Assembly: GCA_011389935.1 (NCBI GenBank)
Contig: JAABTJ010000001.1
Location: 98,276 to 162,275, forward strand
Direction: 5' to 3'
Source: Desulfobacteraceae bacterium
GTDB lineage: Bacteria; Desulfobacterota; Desulfobacteria; Desulfobacterales; Desulfosalsimonadaceae
DNA length: 64,000 bases
The position numbers and the translations under genes were made by a program. The notes beneath the pieces are model-generated. The model was not told the origin of the DNA. It was given only the letters and a program-made list of their open reading frames with translations, and searched no databases. Below are positions 34,879 through 43,975 of this stretch, piece by piece (position 1 is the first letter of the stretch; every line of letters begins with the position of its first letter).

Positions 34879-36735
34879 ATGGCGCAGACCGGAGAAGGAA
34901 AGGCGAAGCCGTCAGGCTATGACAAGTATATCAACTGGAAGCTTTTTGCAGTGCCCCTTGTGCTTCTGATCCTGATCATTTCAATGCCCGTACCCGAAAG
35001 CATGCTGGATGTGGGCGTGGAATACGCCATGGGGGAAAAATACGTAAAAGAACATTTTTCACAGGAGCTGTTCGGCCGGCCTTTGACCGAGCTGGAGCAG
35101 TGGCAGGTCCAGATGGTTCGGATGATGAACCAGCACGTGCAGATGTCTTCTTTCAGCCAGAAAGCCTTTCTGGCCAGAAACGAATCCTGGTTGAACAGAA
35201 ACGATATCCCCACGAATCCGGCACACCTGGAAAAAGTTCGCGAACGGGCAACGCAGATCCCCAAGGACCGCTTTGAAAGCCTGCTGGTGGATGGGCATAA
35301 ACTCCAGACCGAAACCCTGCACTATGAAAAGCTGAGCGGAAAAGAGCAAAAGCAGGCCATGCAGGCGGCCTTTCACGTGAAAGTGGGGGTCGGCATTGTT
35401 GTGTTCGTGGTTCTGTGCTTTGTCACGGAGGCCCTGCCGCTGCCCATGGTCGCTTTCTGCATCGGCATCATCGCCATATTGACCGGGGTTGTGACAAGGG
35501 CGAACGTGTCCATGCTCTATTGGTCGGATGCCACGTGGTTTATCATGGGGAGCCTCATGTTTGCCACGGCGTTTGTCAAAACCGGCGTGGACCGGCAGAT
35601 TGCCATGGCCATGTTCGGCAGAATGAAAAACGCGGATGTCAAATGGGTGTCATTGATTATTGTCCTGGTCATTGCCCCGCTGACCATGTTCATGTCCGAT
35701 CACGCACTGGCAGCCATGTTCCTGCCCATCGGGATTCTATTGTACACGACGACCGTGAGTACAAGCGGAAACGAGGACCCCGAGCTTGCCAAGATGCTGA
35801 TGATAACGATTGCCATGGCCGCCAATCTGGGCGGGTCTCTTGCACCGTCCGGCGCGGCGAGGAATATCATCATGATGGGGTATACCGAGGAAATGTTCAA
35901 CCTGCAGATTACATTCATGCAGTGGGTCCTTTACTGCGCCCCGTTTCTCCTGTTTTTGATGCCTGTTACCTGGATTGTCATCAACTGGCGCTTCAAGCCC
36001 GCGGAGCGGGATATGGCCAAGGCGCTGGGCGTGGTGAAAAGCGAGGTCGCAAAAAGCGGCGGCTGGACGCGTCCGCAGCTTATCTCCCTGGTCATTTTTA
36101 TCGTGATGTTTTTGGGGTGGGTCACGGAAAGCAATATTATCAAGGACTTGATCGGAGTTCGCCTGGGTATCGGCACCGTGGCCGTAATGGGGGGTATCGC
36201 ATATATTCTGGCCGGCGTCGTCAACTGGCGCGACTATCAGACCAAGGTGGACTGGGGCGTGGTCTGGTTATACGCCGGTGCGATCATTTTCGGCAGGGTG
36301 CTGGTCGATACCGGGGGGGCCTACTGGATTGCGCGGACGCTGCTCTTGATCACCGAGCCCCTCGGATTGGGGCAAGGCCTTGGCCTGCTGTTGTCAGGCA
36401 ACGTCATCACCGGCCTTATGACCCAGCTCATGGCGGACGGCCCGGCCTGTGCCGCCGTAGGACCCGTTACCCTGTCCATGGCGGGGATCGCCCACCCGGG
36501 CACCGCAATGATCCCCTTCGTGGCCATGGGAACTTCCATTGCTTCTTCTTTCGCATACATGCTGGTAATCGGGACGCCGCCCAATGCCATCGTCTATGCC
36601 AGCGGTTATCTCCATGCAAAGGATTATCTCCGTGTGGGCGTGATCCTGTGGTTCACCAACATGGCGGGCCTGCTTTTTCTGGCGTCGGTATACTGGCGCT
36701 GGTTGGGATTTGGCAGTCTTCCGATGCCCTTTTAA
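34879..36735 (+). CDS. SLC13/DASS family permease, module 1
   Basis: This 618-residue permease of the divalent anion:Na+ symporter superfamily would import carboxylates or inorganic anions. Membrane segment 1 (about 21-38) is followed by an unusual soluble insert at about 42-165, rich in charged residues, and then the two repeats. The hairpin tips that read SNT in VcINDY-type sodium symporters are S273-D274-H275 and A519-D520-G521 here. The substrate hairpin GTPPNAI is at about 565. Lost asparagines suggest changed ion coupling. It follows the 44-residue peptide and has the Shine-Dalgarno sequence AAAGGAG. Confidence 0.92.
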   Translation: MAQTGEGKAKPSGYDKYINWKLFAVPLVLLILIISMPVPESMLDVGVEYAMGEKYVKEHFSQELFGRPLTELEQWQVQMVRMMNQHVQMSSFSQKAFLARNESWLNRNDIPTNPAHLEKVRERATQIPKDRFESLLVDGHKLQTETLHYEKLSGKEQKQAMQAAFHVKVGVGIVVFVVLCFVTEALPLPMVAFCIGIIAILTGVVTRANVSMLYWSDATWFIMGSLMFATAFVKTGVDRQIAMAMFGRMKNADVKWVSLIIVLVIAPLTMFMSDHALAAMFLPIGILLYTTTVSTSGNEDPELAKMLMITIAMAANLGGSLAPSGAARNIIMMGYTEEMFNLQITFMQWVLYCAPFLLFLMPVTWIVINWRFKPAERDMAKALGVVKSEVAKSGGWTRPQLISLVIFIVMFLGWVTESNIIKDLIGVRLGIGTVAVMGGIAYILAGVVNWRDYQTKVDWGVVWLYAGAIIFGRVLVDTGGAYWIARTLLLITEPLGLGQGLGLLLSGNVITGLMTQLMADGPACAAVGPVTLSMAGIAHPGTAMIPFVAMGTSIASSFAYMLVIGTPPNAIVYASGYLHAKDYLRVGVILWFTNMAGLLFLASVYWRWLGFGSLPMPF

Positions 36736-36750
36736 CAGCGAGAGGATGAA

Positions 36751-37281
36751 ATGTCGTCATTGGATCTTGCAGCATACCGTTCGGCAGGTTCCGGATTTTA
36801 CCGGGACGCGGTGAAGATCATTCTTCATCCGGGAGAATTTTACGAAGCCATGCCGGCGTTGAAGCACAAAAGGGAGGCGGTTGCCTTTTTACTTGTCTGT
36901 GCGGGTCTCTACAGCGTGGCCGCGACACTTTTTGCCTATGAAAATTATTTTTTCTATTTTCTCATGTTTCTGGCAAACGGCGTGTTCGTTTCCATTGTCA
37001 CGGCCGCAGGTTTATGTACGGTGCTTTTCGTGACAAGTGCGAGGAAAACAGGCTACGCAACAGCGGTTTGTATCGTGGGGTATGCCGGCGTAGCCTTGTT
37101 GTTTGCATGGATTCCCGGAATGGCGCCTTTTGCGGAAATTTATAGATACTACCTGGTTGGGCTCGGTCTTGTAAGGGCCGGAAAAATGGGGCAGGGAAGG
37201 GCGATCATGACCCTTCTGGCCACCATTGCCCTGCTGGGATTGCTGCTGTACTTTGTAGAGATTTTGACCGGGGCCCTCTGA
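36751..37281 (+). CDS. Yip1-like membrane protein
   Basis: This 176-residue integral membrane protein has four or five hydrophobic segments and the YIP1-domain look: an N-terminal amphipathic part with ILHPGEFYEAMP and hydrophobic spans after residue 45. The domain's function in bacteria is not established. It lies 15 bases behind the SLC13 gene with a good Shine-Dalgarno sequence (GAGAGGA), so it is part of the same transcript and may be an accessory subunit. It ends 59 bases before the receiver-CBS gene. Confidence 0.75.
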   Translation: MSSLDLAAYRSAGSGFYRDAVKIILHPGEFYEAMPALKHKREAVAFLLVCAGLYSVAATLFAYENYFFYFLMFLANGVFVSIVTAAGLCTVLFVTSARKTGYATAVCIVGYAGVALLFAWIPGMAPFAEIYRYYLVGLGLVRAGKMGQGRAIMTLLATIALLGLLLYFVEILTGAL

Positions 37282-37340
37282 TGATGGACAATCCTTACCG
37301 ATCTGCCCATTGCGGCAGCGATTACACAGGAGGAAAAGCA

Positions 37341-38267
37341 ATGAATCACAAAATAAAGGTGTTAATGGTCGATGATGAAGAACGGTTTCGGGAAACAACG
37401 GAGAAGATCCTCCGGAAAAAAGGGTTTGATACCATAATGGCGGCAACGGGTGAAGAAGCCCTGGAGAAGATCGGGGATACCCCGGATGTGGTTGTTCTTG
37501 ATGTCAAGATGCCGGGGATGGACGGGCACCAAGTGCTCCAGGAGATAAAGTCCAAAAATCCCGACATGCCGGTTATCATGCTCACCGGACATGGCAGAAA
37601 GCCTTCGGCAGTGGCCGCGCTGGAGCAGGGCGCCTTTGACTATCTTACCAAGCCCTGCGATATCAATGTTCTGGCGGCAAAAATTCATGAGGCATACCAC
37701 TATTCCGATATTGACCGTCCCGACGAGGAAAAACTGGTCCGGGACATCATGGTGCCCATCATGGAATACACCACCATAAAGGAGGAAGAATCCGTCGGGG
37801 AAGCCTTTCGGAAACTCCGTGAATCCTTTTCGCTGGCGGCATGCACCAGCCGCCTGATGGAGACAGGGCACCGTTCTATCCTGGTGTTCGACCAGGAGGG
37901 GAACATGAAAGGGATCCTGTCTATCCGGAATCTTCTGGAAGGAATCATGCCCGCATATCTTTCCGCCCCACGCCCTTCCATGGCGGACGGCATACAGTAT
38001 TCCCCCATGTTCTGGGCCGGCGCATTCAACAGGGAGGTAAGAGAGTTGGCCAGGAAAAAGGTCAGCGGGATCATGTCGCCGGCGCCGCCGGTAATCCGTG
38101 CCGACGCCAACCTGATGGAAGCGGCATACACGATGGTTACCCAAAATTATCGCAGAATGGCGGTGATCCAAAAGGAGACCGTGGTAGGCGTTATCCGGGA
38201 ACAGGACCTGTTTTTTGAAATGGAGAAGGTGCTGCGATCGAAGGGCAGGCAGAAAGCTGTTCTTTGA
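37341..38267 (+). CDS. receiver domain fused to a CBS-domain pair
   Basis: This 308-residue protein has a receiver domain at about 5-120 (D11, D12, phosphorylation site D54, T82, K104), then two CBS domains: the first from VRDIMVPIMEYTTI to about residue 200, the second from VSGIMSPAPPVIRA at about 234 to the end. CBS pairs bind adenosine nucleotides, so the protein could combine phosphorelay with an energy signal. The start at 37341 has AGGAGG upstream. In module 2 the same two parts are separate neighbouring genes at 42721 and 43240. It has no DNA-binding domain. Confidence 0.92.
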   Translation: MNHKIKVLMVDDEERFRETTEKILRKKGFDTIMAATGEEALEKIGDTPDVVVLDVKMPGMDGHQVLQEIKSKNPDMPVIMLTGHGRKPSAVAALEQGAFDYLTKPCDINVLAAKIHEAYHYSDIDRPDEEKLVRDIMVPIMEYTTIKEEESVGEAFRKLRESFSLAACTSRLMETGHRSILVFDQEGNMKGILSIRNLLEGIMPAYLSAPRPSMADGIQYSPMFWAGAFNREVRELARKKVSGIMSPAPPVIRADANLMEAAYTMVTQNYRRMAVIQKETVVGVIREQDLFFEMEKVLRSKGRQKAVL

Positions 38268-38331
38268 ATGACGTCAAATATCGCAGTAATTTTTCAAAAA
38301 GCGAAGTTTGCTCCTTTTTATCGGATTCATC

Positions 38332-38360
38332 TTGACAATTATTGTAGAATTTGGTTTAAA
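38332..38360 (+). promoter_or_regulatory. possible sigma-70 promoter for module 2
   Basis: TTGACA at 38332-38337 and TTTAAA at 38355-38360 are separated by 17 bases, 67 bases before the kinase start. The -35 box is perfect and the -10 is modest. The gap 38268-38427 is otherwise AT-rich without a gene. Confidence 0.45.
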
Positions 38361-38427
38361 AACATCTTTTACGGCCTGGGGGCAGGTGTGTTTTTGATAC
38401 CATAAACCCTGAAGACCGGTACGATAC

Positions 38428-40203
38428 ATGACGAAACCTGAAGTGAATATTTCCCGTACGGCCCAGGGGGCCCGGAACAAGGATGCGGCAGCTTCCGTAT
38501 CATCGTCCCGCCAGGAGTCCGTCCGGTACTACCATCGCCGCCTTAAACACGGCATCCTGATTTGTCTGCTGATCACATACCTTATCCCTATTGTTGCCTT
38601 AACGCTTTATTTTAATTACAATTTTAACGCAAGCATGCGGGAGAGCAGCAAGCTCCAGCTTGCGGCGGTGGCCGAAAGCCAGCGCAACACGATCGACCTG
38701 TTCATGCAGAAACGGATCGTGAACGTGTTCAACCTGTTTCATATGAAGGATTTTTCCCTGGAACCCTCCCAGGAGAATATGCAGGCCTACCTGGAAAATC
38801 TGGTTCAATCCGACGATGCTTTTGTGGATGTCGGGCTGATCAATGCCCAAGGGATACAGGCGGGATATGCCGGTCCGTATCCCCACCTGCAGGGCAAGAA
38901 TTACCGCGATGAAAAATGGTACGCCGACCTGATCAACCAGCAGGAAAGCTATATTGTTACGGACCTGTACCTGGGGCTGCGCCTGCACCCTCATTTTACA
39001 ATCGGGGTCAAGCAGTTGGTGGATGGCGACTATTACGTGATCCGGACGAGTGTATACCCGGACAAACTGGAAGATTTTCTCCATGCGGTAAACTACGACA
39101 AGCAGGCGAAGGGTTTTCTTGTGAACCGGAAAGGGGTCTACCAGGTCGTGGTTCCTGAACTCGGCGCTCTGTTGGAACCTGCGAATTATGTCCCGGACGC
39201 GGAAAAGCAATCCGATGTGGCTACGATCAAGGTTAACGGCGAGTCCATGCTGGCTGCCCACACGTGGCTCAAGGAAGTGCCATGGTGCCTGGTGATAATG
39301 CAGCCGGAGGCATTGGCCTTTGAGGAGATGTATGCCATACGAAATACCATGATCGTCGGGTCGGCCCTTTTGGTGCTTGTGATCATGGTGTTTATATGGA
39401 TTGTGGTCAACCGGCTTTTCAGAGGGGCCCAGGCCGTAGAGCAGGAAAAGGTGGAGCTCAAAAGCCAGTTGTACCATGCGCATAAACTGGTTTCCGTAGG
39501 CCAGCTCGCGGGCGGCGTGGCCCACGAAATCAACAATCCGCTGGCTATCATTGAATCCGAATCCGGCATTATACGGGATATGCTCGATCCGGATATCGGG
39601 TTGGACGCATCCCCCGAGGCGATCCGGAAAGAACTCGATGAAATCGACAAGGCGGTCCATCGGGCAAAAGGGATTACCCAGAAAATCCTGAGCTTTGTTC
39701 GCAAAACAGATCCGAAGCTGGTCGAAACTGATATCAACCAGCTGCTCGATGATGTCGTATCCGGCGTCAAGGAACAGGAGTTCAAGGTTTCCGATATCCG
39801 TCTTATAAAGGAGTATGATCCAGATATTCCGAAGCTGCAGCTGGATCCTGATCTCATGCGACAGGTTTTTCTCAACCTGCTGAACAATGCCAGTGACGTG
39901 GTCGGCAAGGGGGACGCCATTACTCTGAAAACCGTCAAGGAAGGCGATCGTGTAAAAATCATCGTGTCGGATACGGGGAAAGGCATGAATGCACAGGAGC
40001 TTGAAAAGATTTTCATGCCGTTTTTTACGACCAAGAAAGTGGGCAGAGGCACCGGGCTCGGGCTTCCTATCAGCCTGAATATCGTCGAGGGGTTTGGCGG
40101 CCAGATGACCGTCGAAAGCACCCCGGGGGCAGGTACGACATTCACGATTTTTTTGCCGTTGCCGAATGATAACCGGGGAAAATCAGGCAATGAGGAGCAA
40201 TAG
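38428..40203 (+). CDS. Cache-domain sensor histidine kinase, module 2
   Basis: This 591-residue kinase has membrane segments at about 41-62 and 306-327, an extracytoplasmic double-Cache sensor (DEKWYADLINQQESYIVTDL at 161-180, then YLGLRLHPHF), phosphorylation site H366 in AGGVAHEINNPL, and an ATPase domain ending [14 protein letters not shown]. The next gene is the receiver-permease fusion, 172 bases away, so this is its most likely phosphodonor. It is a paralogue of the kinases at 31436 and 44472. The N-terminal 40 residues are soluble and serine-rich. Confidence 0.94.
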   Translation: MTKPEVNISRTAQGARNKDAAASVSSSRQESVRYYHRRLKHGILICLLITYLIPIVALTLYFNYNFNASMRESSKLQLAAVAESQRNTIDLFMQKRIVNVFNLFHMKDFSLEPSQENMQAYLENLVQSDDAFVDVGLINAQGIQAGYAGPYPHLQGKNYRDEKWYADLINQQESYIVTDLYLGLRLHPHFTIGVKQLVDGDYYVIRTSVYPDKLEDFLHAVNYDKQAKGFLVNRKGVYQVVVPELGALLEPANYVPDAEKQSDVATIKVNGESMLAAHTWLKEVPWCLVIMQPEALAFEEMYAIRNTMIVGSALLVLVIMVFIWIVVNRLFRGAQAVEQEKVELKSQLYHAHKLVSVGQLAGGVAHEINNPLAIIESESGIIRDMLDPDIGLDASPEAIRKELDEIDKAVHRAKGITQKILSFVRKTDPKLVETDINQLLDDVVSGVKEQEFKVSDIRLIKEYDPDIPKLQLDPDLMRQVFLNLLNNASDVVGKGDAITLKTVKEGDRVKIIVSDTGKGMNAQELEKIFMPFFTTKKVGRGTGLGLPISLNIVEGFGGQMTVESTPGAGTTFTIFLPLPNDNRGKSGNEEQ

Positions 40204-40328
40204 CCGCTGCAGCCATTTGTAAACGAAATTTCCCCTGATGTGCACCGACGTGGATGCAGGAATAAAAACCGTCACGATCAAAATGGGAAACGAATAAAAA
40301 GTTATATACATATAAAGGACAAGGATTT

Positions 40329-40373
40329 ATGAACAGATACAGCGTAATGCAAATTTGTCAGAAGGGAGGCTAA
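40329..40373 (+). CDS. possible 14-residue leader peptide upstream of the receiver-permease gene
   Basis: ATG 40329 follows ACAAGGATTT and opens a 14-codon frame ending at TAA 40371-40373, two bases before the GTG start of the fusion gene. The Shine-Dalgarno sequence of the fusion gene (GGGAGG) lies inside its last codons. Translational coupling would be possible. There is no other evidence that it is made. Confidence 0.22.
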   Translation: MNRYSVMQICQKGG

Positions 40374-40375
40374 CG

Positions 40376-42418
40376 GTGGCTGAAAACGGAAAACCAGTAA
40401 AGGATGAAAAACCGAAAATCCTGTTGGTGGATGACGAGGACCAGTTTCGAAGCGCCATGTCCAAAAGGCTTTCGGTTCGCGGGTATGACGTTCTGGACGT
40501 TGACAACGGTGAAGATGCGATCAAGATTGTCCGTCATGAAGACCCGGAAGTGGTCATTCTGGACCAGAAAATGCCGGAAATGGACGGCATCCAGACGCTC
40601 CGCGAACTGAAAAAAATTCGCCCGGAAGTCCAGATTATCATGCTTACCGGTCATGGCAGCATTGAATCGGCCCGCGTTTCAGGACAGCATGACATTTTTT
40701 CCTACATGCAGAAACCCGCCCCGATCGAGGATATGGTTGAAAAGATCGAGGCGGCCCGCCAGGAATACCGGTATGCCATGGCCCGCCAGGAAATTCCCCA
40801 TATTGAAAAACCGACCTTGAAAAACTGGCTTATCGGCGTGCAGGGGAGGCGCCCCGGGATCATGATTATCGGCGCGCTTTTGTTTGCCATGATGTATTTC
40901 ATGCCGGCCACGGACCGGTTGGTCGAGTTGCTTACCGCCGAAAGGGGCGGCCCCCAGGATGAGCTGATCATGGGGTACGCGGAATACCGGAGCCTTTCGG
41001 AGGGGGAAACACCCTCGGCCTATTATGTCAAAACGGCGCGGATCAAGCATGAAGCGCAGCAGGTCGGTCTGATTGCCGCCCAAAAGGCCAAGATTATGAT
41101 CGGCGTTTTGATGGTGGCGGCCCTTTTCTGGGCGACCGGCGCGGTGCCCATCGGGATCGCAGCCTTGCTTGTGGGGGTGTTGATGTACTGGTTCGGGGTG
41201 CTGCAGCCCAATGACGTGGCCAAGGCCTATGCCACGGACGCCGTGTTTTTTATTTTCGGCGTACTTGCCATGTCCACGGCCATATCCAAAACGGGCCTTG
41301 ACCGACGCATCGGTATTCTGCTGTTGAAACCAAGCACGAACATGCTGCGCCTGTGCCTGATTTTTGCCCCCATGGTGGCCGTGACCGCCTCCTTTTTATC
41401 GGAGCATGCCATTATTGCGTTTATCGCACCCGTGTTCATGATGGTTTACATGGGGGCGGTCAAGGTGGGCGGCATCGGCAAGGATAAGGCGCTGGTGCTC
41501 ATGATGATGCTGACGCTCAATTACGCCTGCAACGTAGGGGGGCCCGGATCGCCCGCGGCCGGCGGCCGGAACGTGATTATGATCGGGTTTCTGAGCGATT
41601 ACGGTATTGACCTAACCTTTGGCCAGTGGGTCATGTACGGTCTGCCCTTTGTGCCGGTAATGGCTATTATTATCGGTCTTTACTGGTATTTCTGGGGGCG
41701 CAACAAGCTCGTGGTCAAGGAGCTCAATGTTTCCGCAGCGGTGCAGCGCGAATCTGACAAAATCGGAAAAATGACGGGGGATGAATATAAGACCGCCGTG
41801 GTCCTGGTGCTGTTGATTCTCGCCTGGTCGGCGTTGTCCGGTATTTTCGGCATGGGCGGGCCGGTGATTCTCGCCCTGGTGGCCTTAAACATCCTGGGGA
41901 TTCTACGGTGGAAGGATGTCGCCAGCATTCACTGGGAGGTCGTATTCCTGTATGCCGCGGCAAGCGCCATGGGCTACGGCCTGGCCGTAACCGGTGCGGC
42001 AATGTGGATTGCGGACGCGTTTGTGGCGGCGCTGCCGACCGTGCTGACCAGCACGGGAGCGGGCTTGAGCATCGCCGTGTCGGCGTTCGTGGGAATACTG
42101 ACCAATTTTATGAGCGACGGCGCGGCTGTTGCGTCCATCGGGCCCGTTGTCATCCCCATGGCAACAATGGCGGGGGCCTCTCCTGTTATGGTGGGACTGG
42201 CAACCTCGTTTGCATCCTCATTTGCCCACGCCATGGTTATTGGTACGCCGAACAACGCCATTATCTTCGCTTTGGCCAAGGATTATGAAACCGGCGAGCA
42301 GTTGATCACCGTACAGGATTTTTTCAGGCACGGTGTCATCATTCTGCTTCTTTCCCTGCTCGTGCTGTGGGGGTTTGTCATACTGGGCTACTGGCGGTTT
42401 CTGCCGTTCCCCGCGTAA
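40376..42418 (+). CDS. receiver domain fused to an SLC13/DASS permease
   Basis: This 680-residue protein has a complete receiver domain at about 14-135 (D19, D20, phosphorylation site D63, T91, K113), a linker of about 25 residues, and an SLC13/DASS permease. Membrane segment 1 is at about 162-178, a short extracytoplasmic insert at about 180-238, and the two repeats follow. The sodium-site tips that are SNT elsewhere read S342-E343-H344 and S580-D581-G582. GTPNNAI is near the end. The start is GTG at 40376 with GGGAGG six bases upstream; a TTG at 40355 is less likely. A transporter gated directly by phosphorylation is the simple reading. The receiver must be on the cytoplasmic side. Confidence 0.95.
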   Translation: MAENGKPVKDEKPKILLVDDEDQFRSAMSKRLSVRGYDVLDVDNGEDAIKIVRHEDPEVVILDQKMPEMDGIQTLRELKKIRPEVQIIMLTGHGSIESARVSGQHDIFSYMQKPAPIEDMVEKIEAARQEYRYAMARQEIPHIEKPTLKNWLIGVQGRRPGIMIIGALLFAMMYFMPATDRLVELLTAERGGPQDELIMGYAEYRSLSEGETPSAYYVKTARIKHEAQQVGLIAAQKAKIMIGVLMVAALFWATGAVPIGIAALLVGVLMYWFGVLQPNDVAKAYATDAVFFIFGVLAMSTAISKTGLDRRIGILLLKPSTNMLRLCLIFAPMVAVTASFLSEHAIIAFIAPVFMMVYMGAVKVGGIGKDKALVLMMMLTLNYACNVGGPGSPAAGGRNVIMIGFLSDYGIDLTFGQWVMYGLPFVPVMAIIIGLYWYFWGRNKLVVKELNVSAAVQRESDKIGKMTGDEYKTAVVLVLLILAWSALSGIFGMGGPVILALVALNILGILRWKDVASIHWEVVFLYAAASAMGYGLAVTGAAMWIADAFVAALPTVLTSTGAGLSIAVSAFVGILTNFMSDGAAVASIGPVVIPMATMAGASPVMVGLATSFASSFAHAMVIGTPNNAIIFALAKDYETGEQLITVQDFFRHGVIILLLSLLVLWGFVILGYWRFLPFPA

Positions 42419-42446
42419 ATGATAAAATGATAAAAGAGAAATAAGA

Positions 42447-42621
42447 TGAGCCCGTAAAAAGTCGATTTTGGACGGCAAAGTAAAACGTTCAAGATCAAGG
42501 CGCGTGCAATTTTTGAAGAATTGAGAGTACTTAGCCGTACGTGTATGTCTACAAGGCGTAAGCCGCAAATTCTTCAAAAATTATGCGCAACGCAGATATT
42601 GGGCTTTTACGAAGCCGTCAA
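42447..42621 (-). repeat. MITE-like palindromic repeat, copy C (inverted)
   Basis: Read on the minus strand this is the same element as copies A and B: it starts TTGACGGCTTCGTAAAAGCCC, passes GCGTTGCGCATAATTTTTGAAGAAT and ends CGACTTTTTACGGGCTCA. It is 175 bp long, because the central loop between the TTGAAGAAT and ATTCTTCAA arms is about 20 bp longer. It fills most of the 302-base gap 42419-42720 between the receiver-permease gene and the next receiver gene, and lies 28 bases after the permease stop. No reading frame is inside. Confidence 0.85.
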
Positions 42622-42720
42622 ATAAAAAACTGTTGACAGGTGCATGGGTCTTTCCGGAGAATAAATACCTCTCCGGGCGGCCCATGCCGGTTTGTTTTAC
42701 CCTGAAGGGAACGATGCGTT

Positions 42721-43209
42721 TTGAGTGATCAGAAAATCAATGTATTGCTGGTGGATGATGAGGAGGCCCTGCTGGATTCCATGCGCAGGCGGCTGCAGTT
42801 CCGGGATTTTAACGTGATCGCTGCCAGCAGCGGGGAGAAAGCCCTGGAAGTCGCCCGCGAAAATCCGGTGGATGTGGCCATTGTGGATATCAAAATGCCC
42901 GGAATGAGCGGCCGGGACGTGCTTTTGGCGCTCAAGAAGGAATATCCATGGATGGAAGTCATCGTTTTGACGGGGCATGGCTCGTTCAACGCTGAAGAAG
43001 AGGGGATAGCGGACAAGATGAATGCCTGCCTGGGAAAGCCATGCGATCTGGCGACCCTGCAGCAGGCGTTGATCGAAGCATATAAGAAAACGGTGATGAA
43101 CCGACGCGAAATCGCACCCCATGAGATGGATGCGATGATCAACGAGGCTGAAAAAAAATCCCCGGATGCTGTATTGCAGCAATTGAAAGACATGGATGTC
43201 GATCGTTAG
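42721..43209 (+). CDS. response regulator receiver protein (TTG start)
   Basis: This 162-residue receiver protein has D12, D13, phosphorylation site D56, T84 in IVLTGHGS and K106 in CLGKPCD. A charged helical tail of about 35 residues follows and has no DNA-binding domain. The start is TTG at 42721 with GAAGGGA upstream; an ATG seven bases earlier is followed quickly by a stop in another frame. It is 30 bases before a CBS-domain gene. Together they correspond to the single receiver-CBS fusion at 37341. Confidence 0.9.
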   Translation: MSDQKINVLLVDDEEALLDSMRRRLQFRDFNVIAASSGEKALEVARENPVDVAIVDIKMPGMSGRDVLLALKKEYPWMEVIVLTGHGSFNAEEEGIADKMNACLGKPCDLATLQQALIEAYKKTVMNRREIAPHEMDAMINEAEKKSPDAVLQQLKDMDVDR

Positions 43210-43239
43210 TTGAAACCCGAACATGACGGAGGTTTGATA

Positions 43240-43794
43240 ATGGAGTCGATTGCAGTCAAGGACATGATGATCCCTCTGGAGGACTATGCAACCGTATCCG
43301 AGGATGCCACGCTGGCAGAGGCGGTCTTGGCGTTGGAGGGTGCCCAGAAAAGTTTCGATCAGAACCGGTACCGGCACCGGGCGATCCTGGTGTATGACAG
43401 AAACAAAAAGATCGTGGGAAAGCTGAGCCAGCTTGACGTATTAAAAGCCCTGGAACCGAAGTATACCGGGGCAGGCAATTTCGAGGAACTGGACCAGTTC
43501 GGAATCAATGCGGATTATATACGCGGTCTTATCGATGAGCTGGGGCTTCTGAAAAATCCCGTTCAGGATATCTGCCGGAAGGCGGCGGATGTCCGGGTGA
43601 AAAATATCATGTATACACCGACAAAGGGGGAAATTGTTCCCGAAACGGCAACGCTCAACGAGGCGATTATTCAGCTGATCATGGGACAGCACCAGTCGCT
43701 TCTGGTAACCCGTGGGAAGGATATTGTGGGGATTTTACGGTTGACCGACGTGTTCAAGAAGGTCACCGACATGATCAAAGCCTGCAAAATTTGA
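43240..43794 (+). CDS. CBS-domain pair protein, module 2
   Basis: This 184-residue protein has two CBS domains: residues about 5-75, from VKDMMIPLEDYATV, with RAILVYDRNKKIVGKLSQLDVLKAL, and about 125-180, from VKNIMYTPTKGEIV. Between them is a helical insert of about 50 residues, like the one in the receiver-CBS fusion at 37341. It probably senses adenosine nucleotides. The ATG at 43240 has a GGAGG Shine-Dalgarno sequence. Its stop codon TGA is the first three bases of repeat D, so the repeat defines the 3' end of the gene. Confidence 0.9.
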   Translation: MESIAVKDMMIPLEDYATVSEDATLAEAVLALEGAQKSFDQNRYRHRAILVYDRNKKIVGKLSQLDVLKALEPKYTGAGNFEELDQFGINADYIRGLIDELGLLKNPVQDICRKAADVRVKNIMYTPTKGEIVPETATLNEAIIQLIMGQHQSLLVTRGKDIVGILRLTDVFKKVTDMIKACKI

Positions 43795-43954
43795 TGGCGT
43801 CGTAAAAAGTCCCATCTACTGTGTTGCAGCAATTTTTCATCCGCTCAACATACTACATGTATGCCTTCGCGTATGAAAAATTACTGCGCCTTGTATATGG
43901 AACTTTTACCTTAGCCATCTGTTCCTTATCTTGTGACTTTTACGGTGCCATCAA
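43792..43954. repeat. MITE-like palindromic repeat, copy D (divergent subfamily)
   Basis: This 163-bp element has the termini TGATGGCGTCGTAAAAAGTCC and GACTTTTACGGTGCCATCA, which match the right-hand terminal repeats of the other copies. The interior differs: arms GCAGCAATTTTTCAT and ATGAAAAATTACTGC, 14 of 15 bases paired, flank a short loop. The same termini with a different core suggest a related subfamily. It supplies the stop codon of the CBS gene and lies in the 234-base gap before the convergent receiver gene. Confidence 0.7.
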
Positions 43955-43975
43955 ATTTGATGGACTTGAAATGTA

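Noticed and set aside
35415..36749. +1 frame open over the module 1 permease
   Set aside because: The composition is histidine-, arginine- and glycine-rich and it lacks a ribosome-binding site. It is a shadow frame.
38284..38297. GCAGTAATTTTTCA resembling an arm of repeat D
   Set aside because: Only 13-14 bases match and no termini or second arm are present, so it may be chance.
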